Source: Hetaerina americana (lineage: Eukaryota > Arthropoda > Insecta > Odonata > Calopterygidae). Taken from it: DNA of 64,000 nt. The notes beneath the pieces were generated by a model. The model ran no database searches. It saw nothing but the letters and a program-made list of their open reading frames with translations, and had not been told where the DNA came from. Location of the stretch: assembly GCA_022747635.1 (NCBI GenBank), contig JAKTNV010000075.1:620001-684000 (forward strand), in the 5' to 3' direction. The position numbers and the translations under genes were made by a program. Shown here in pieces: positions 61,401 to 64,000 of the stretch. Numbering within the stretch: the first letter of the stretch is position 1; every line of letters begins with the position of its first letter.

Positions 61401-62900
61401 ATGGCGGCCGTACCGTCGCCTGGCGTCTCCCGTCCTGGATCGCCCATTGATGAAGATGGGTTTATTCGACCTCGACGATACGCGAAAGTCATCGCGCCTG
61501 TCTTCCGAGAAGACTTGGAAAAGCAACAGAGAACAGGCGTCCGCCGCCCGTTCACTCCGCTTAGCGACGCCGCACTGAAGCGCGCCCGCACGTCCGCCGA
61601 GGCGTTCATCTCGGTTCCAACGGCGAACTCTTTCGCCGCTATCGCTCCCGCGACCGACTCTTCCGAGGCGGCCACGGATGCCATGGACGCGACCGACGCC
61701 ACAGCTCCAGCTGAGGACTCTGCTGCGCCTCCCCCGCGCCCTAGCCGTGGGAAATGCCCCCCTCCTCTCGTCGTTTACGACGTTGAGGATGTACGGGCAT
61801 TTCGCGAAGTAATTCGCGCAGCGGTGAAGGACCAAACCTTCACAGTAGCATACGGAGAGTCCTCTGCGCGGGTGCAAACCCGCTCAATGGACGACTTCAG
61901 GTCCTTGCGCGCGGCGCTTTCTGCAGCTGACGCGCAAATGTCCACTTGGGGAGTGGGGGAGGAGAAAACAACAGCTTTCACCTTCCGCGGCCTTTCTCCA
62001 AAACATCAGATCGAGCATCTACTCGAAGACCTTCGAGACCTCGGGATCGACGCCCGTCGGGGACGCCAGCTGTCCTCCGAGGGAAAGCCGATCGGCATCT
62101 TCGTCGTCGCCATCGCGCCCACGGAGAAGTGGACGATCTCCGCGATAAAGGCGCTCCGAAGCGTTGGCAACAGCGTTATCTCGGTTCGCCTCTATGTTTA
62201 CAGGGACCCACAGCTCTGCCACAGATGCTCCCGCTTTGGGCACGGGAGCTTTTTCTGCACTGCCTCTCCTCGCTGCCCGCACTGCTCTGGCGGACACGCG
62301 CTGGAGGAATGCCCCAGGACCGGGGAGGAAAAGTGTCCAAGCTGCGGGGGTGCACACTCGGCCTTCTCCCCGAGTTGTAAGACGTGGCTCGCGGAGGAGA
62401 GACGAGCCGCCAAGCCATCCAGAAAACGCTGCGGACGCCGATCGGGTGCGGCTACCGCACCAGGAAACGCGCCCCTGGCGACTCCTACTTCCGCACCTGC
62501 AGCACCAACTAAGGCTTTGGGAACGCAGAACGCTTGGCGAGGAGGAAACGCGTCCCGCGGCCCAACTCCTCAGCGCTCAGCTCCAAGACCGCGCCTCGGC
62601 ATCCAATTCCCGGATTTGCCGACGCCCGCGGCAAATAGTTCGGAATCCGCCGCCTCACTCCGCATTCCATTGCGAGAGCGCAGACGGAACCAGCAAGCAA
62701 CGCCTGCCCAGCCGCCGGCCCTTTCGGGGGCCACATCTTTTTCGCCGGCCGCGGACCTGGATGCCGCCGGTGAAGGGAATCCACTACTGAGTGTCCTGGG
62801 GACACTTGCCACCATTTCTGCTGCATTGCAGACTCAACTTCAGGTGCTCTCGGCAACACTGCAACAGTTGCCAGCTCTTCTCGCTCCTCGTCATGGATAA
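61401..62900 (+). CDS. ORF1 (gag-like, zinc knuckles) of JK element
   Basis: 499 codons from ATG 61401 (GCCATGG context, MAAVPSPGVSRPG). The frame is open to 61230, but that part looks like 5' UTR. RNA-binding fold (PPLVVYDVEDVRAFREVI ... FTFRGLSPKHQIEHLL), conserved SEGKPIGIFVVAIAPTEKW, knuckles CHRCSRFGHGSFFC, CPHCSGGHALEEC and CPSCGGAHSAFSPSC, then an Ala/Pro/Arg-rich tail ending in PALLAPRHG. Intact. The stop overlaps ORF2 by 8 nt (ATGGATAA). A histone-like hairpin lies at 62717-62732. Confidence 0.9.
   Translation: MAAVPSPGVSRPGSPIDEDGFIRPRRYAKVIAPVFREDLEKQQRTGVRRPFTPLSDAALKRARTSAEAFISVPTANSFAAIAPATDSSEAATDAMDATDATAPAEDSAAPPPRPSRGKCPPPLVVYDVEDVRAFREVIRAAVKDQTFTVAYGESSARVQTRSMDDFRSLRAALSAADAQMSTWGVGEEKTTAFTFRGLSPKHQIEHLLEDLRDLGIDARRGRQLSSEGKPIGIFVVAIAPTEKWTISAIKALRSVGNSVISVRLYVYRDPQLCHRCSRFGHGSFFCTASPRCPHCSGGHALEECPRTGEEKCPSCGGAHSAFSPSCKTWLAEERRAAKPSRKRCGRRSGAATAPGNAPLATPTSAPAAPTKALGTQNAWRGGNASRGPTPQRSAPRPRLGIQFPDLPTPAANSSESAASLRIPLRERRRNQQATPAQPPALSGATSFSPAADLDAAGEGNPLLSVLGTLATISAALQTQLQVLSATLQQLPALLAPRHG
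62717..62732 (+). other. Histone-like stem-loop in JK ORF1
   Basis: GGCCCTTTCGGGGGCC: 6-bp stem with one U-G pair, UUCG loop. It is read in a different codon phase from the hairpins of the other families. Confidence 0.4.
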
Positions 62901-64000
62901 TACGCCTCCTAGACGCCGTAACATCGCCATCGCGTCTTGGAACGTAGGAGGCGCCGTGGCGAGGAAAACGCCGGAGCTGCTCGCTTTTCTCTCCAGGCAG
63001 AAATGCGAGATCGCGCTCTTGCAAGAGACGCACCTGAATTCAAGGAATAGGTGGATTGTCCCAGGATTCCAGATCTTCCGCGACGATCGGGCGCGCCATG
63101 GAGGGGGGACTGCTGTCCTGGTCGCTAATCACCTGCGTGCGCAGCGCTTCACGCTGCCAATGTTCGAGTCGACGGAAGCCACTGCAATCGAGCTGGAATG
63201 CGGCGAGGGACCTCTTCGCCTCATCTCTGTGTACTGTTCACCATCGGCGGTGTTTCGCGCAGAAGAACTTGCGGAACTATTCGTCGGACCTGTTCCCACG
63301 ATAGCCGCGGTTGATTTTAACGCGAAACACCCCGATTGGCACTCCCAAGTGGAAAATCCTCGAGGGCGGTGCCTACGCCAGTGGACTTCCGCCGAACGAT
63401 TCAACGTCATCGGACCACGCACGCCAACTCACTTCGCGACTCGGGGAACGAGCGACGTGCTGGACATCGCGGTGCACACACGGCTGCCGTCGGCGCTCTC
63501 TGCAAGAGCGCTCCACGCCCTAGACAGCGACCACCTGCCTGTTCTTCTACATCTCGCGAGGAAGCCACTGGAGACACCGAGGAAGACGACACGCGACTTT
63601 GCTGCCGCGGACTGGACGCTTTTCCGCAGTAAGGTAACTGCTGCTATCAGCGCCTTTCCGATGCCTCCATCTCTCGGTTCTCCGGAAGAAATCGACCTTC
63701 AGGTCGATTTTCTGACGGAAACTGTACAGGCAGCATCGCAAGCGGCAATTCCCGAGCTTTCCACTCGGGAATGGAATTATCTGGCGCTTCCTCGGGAGAT
63801 CCGCGAAAGGATACGGGAGAAGAACCAGCTTCGTCGCCGATTCCAACAATCCCGATGCCCGGTCGTCAAGGCGCAGCTGAACAGCATGCAGCGTCTCCTG
63901 CGAGGAGAGATAGCGGCCTTCCGGACGTCCGCCTGGGAGAAGAAGGTCTCCACGCTTTCTCCGGAAGACGGCTCCCTATGGCGCCTAGCCCGGAGCTTAC
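62893..64000 (+). CDS. ORF2 (endonuclease) of JK element, partial at window end
   Basis: I translated this frame by hand: it is open from ATG 62893 to the last base (369 codons) with no stop. It begins MDNTPPRRRNIAIASWNVGG and shows the endonuclease motifs LLQETHLNS, GGGTAVLVANHL, VDFNAKHPDWHS, TSDVLDIAV and LDSDHLPVLL, then the linker before the RT (REWNYLALPREIRERIREKN ... SPEDGSLWRLARS). Compared with copy C, which is stopped at 7087, it is intact so far. RT lies beyond the window. Confidence 0.9.
   Translation, partial: MDNTPPRRRNIAIASWNVGGAVARKTPELLAFLSRQKCEIALLQETHLNSRNRWIVPGFQIFRDDRARHGGGTAVLVANHLRAQRFTLPMFESTEATAIELECGEGPLRLISVYCSPSAVFRAEELAELFVGPVPTIAAVDFNAKHPDWHSQVENPRGRCLRQWTSAERFNVIGPRTPTHFATRGTSDVLDIAVHTRLPSALSARALHALDSDHLPVLLHLARKPLETPRKTTRDFAAADWTLFRSKVTAAISAFPMPPSLGSPEEIDLQVDFLTETVQAASQAAIPELSTREWNYLALPREIRERIREKNQLRRRFQQSRCPVVKAQLNSMQRLLRGEIAAFRTSAWEKKVSTLSPEDGSLWRLARSL

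Larger units (their letters stand above)
61193..64000 (+). mobile_element. Jockey-like element JK, runs off the right edge
   Basis: ORF1 and ORF2 are both open. Same family as the decayed copy C. The exact 5' end lies between 61193 and about 61225. The 3' part is outside the window. Confidence 0.85.

Noticed and set aside
61829..61850. GTGAAGG/CCTTCAC hairpin in JK ORF1
   Set aside because: Stem and loop do not have histone stem-loop geometry.

Overview
The window is eukaryotic and almost certainly from an arthropod, most likely an insect. It holds a tandem array of replication-dependent histone genes whose H1, H2A and H2B proteins are insect-like (124-aa H2A, 123-aa H2B, 248-aa H1). The array is packed with non-LTR retrotransposons (Jockey-like and I-like). 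No species can be named. No tRNA, rRNA, LTR element or CRISPR array was recognised.

Layout. 1-22.07 kb is a pile of retrotransposons. It holds the 3' end of an I-like element (1-2275), a second 5'-truncated copy joined to it (2276-3115), a Jockey-like fragment on the minus strand (3116-5290), a decayed plus-strand Jockey-like element (5690-9362), and a decayed minus-strand element (9862-12990). It ends with an I-like element, E1, into which a second I-like element, E2, is nested (E1 12991-15600 and 21340-22066; E2 15601-21339). From 22.07 kb the histone array starts, with unit order H3(-) H4(+) H2A(-) H2B(+) H1(+). Unit 1 (22.07-34.16 kb) has only an H3 stump. Unit 2 (34.54-53.6 kb) has all five genes. 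Unit 3 (54.0 kb onward) shows H3, H4 and H2A before two divergent elements fill the window to 64 kb.

How it fits together. The histone units are nearly identical to one another, including a 5-kb H2B-H1 spacer, yet each carries different retrotransposons. Five insertions (3' junctions at 27873, 36623, 42515, 52761 and 56052) belong to four Jockey-like families. All lie in sense orientation, with the element's 3' end 43-45 nt upstream of a histone ATG. Where a TATA-like box is visible, the junction is 22-24 nt downstream of its start. This is the expected transcription start region, so the histone promoter is left (or was left) upstream of the element. The ORF1 genes of these and related families also contain 16-nt hairpins that resemble the histone mRNA 3'-end stem-loop. 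I infer a set of histone-promoter-targeting non-LTR elements that may use histone-gene transcription and perhaps histone mRNA processing. I do not know of a described system of this kind.

State of the genes. Most histone ORFs are intact. Exceptions are the H3 stump (unit 1), a frameshifted H1 (unit 2), an H4 with R17L (unit 1) and a damaged stem-loop after H2A (unit 3). Among the elements, the 24-kb ORF2 is fully open. The 57-59-kb ORF2 has one nonsense codon, the 50-52-kb ORF2 has one frameshift, the 40-42-kb ORF2 has an in-frame loss of the RT palm, and the element running off the right edge is open in both ORFs.
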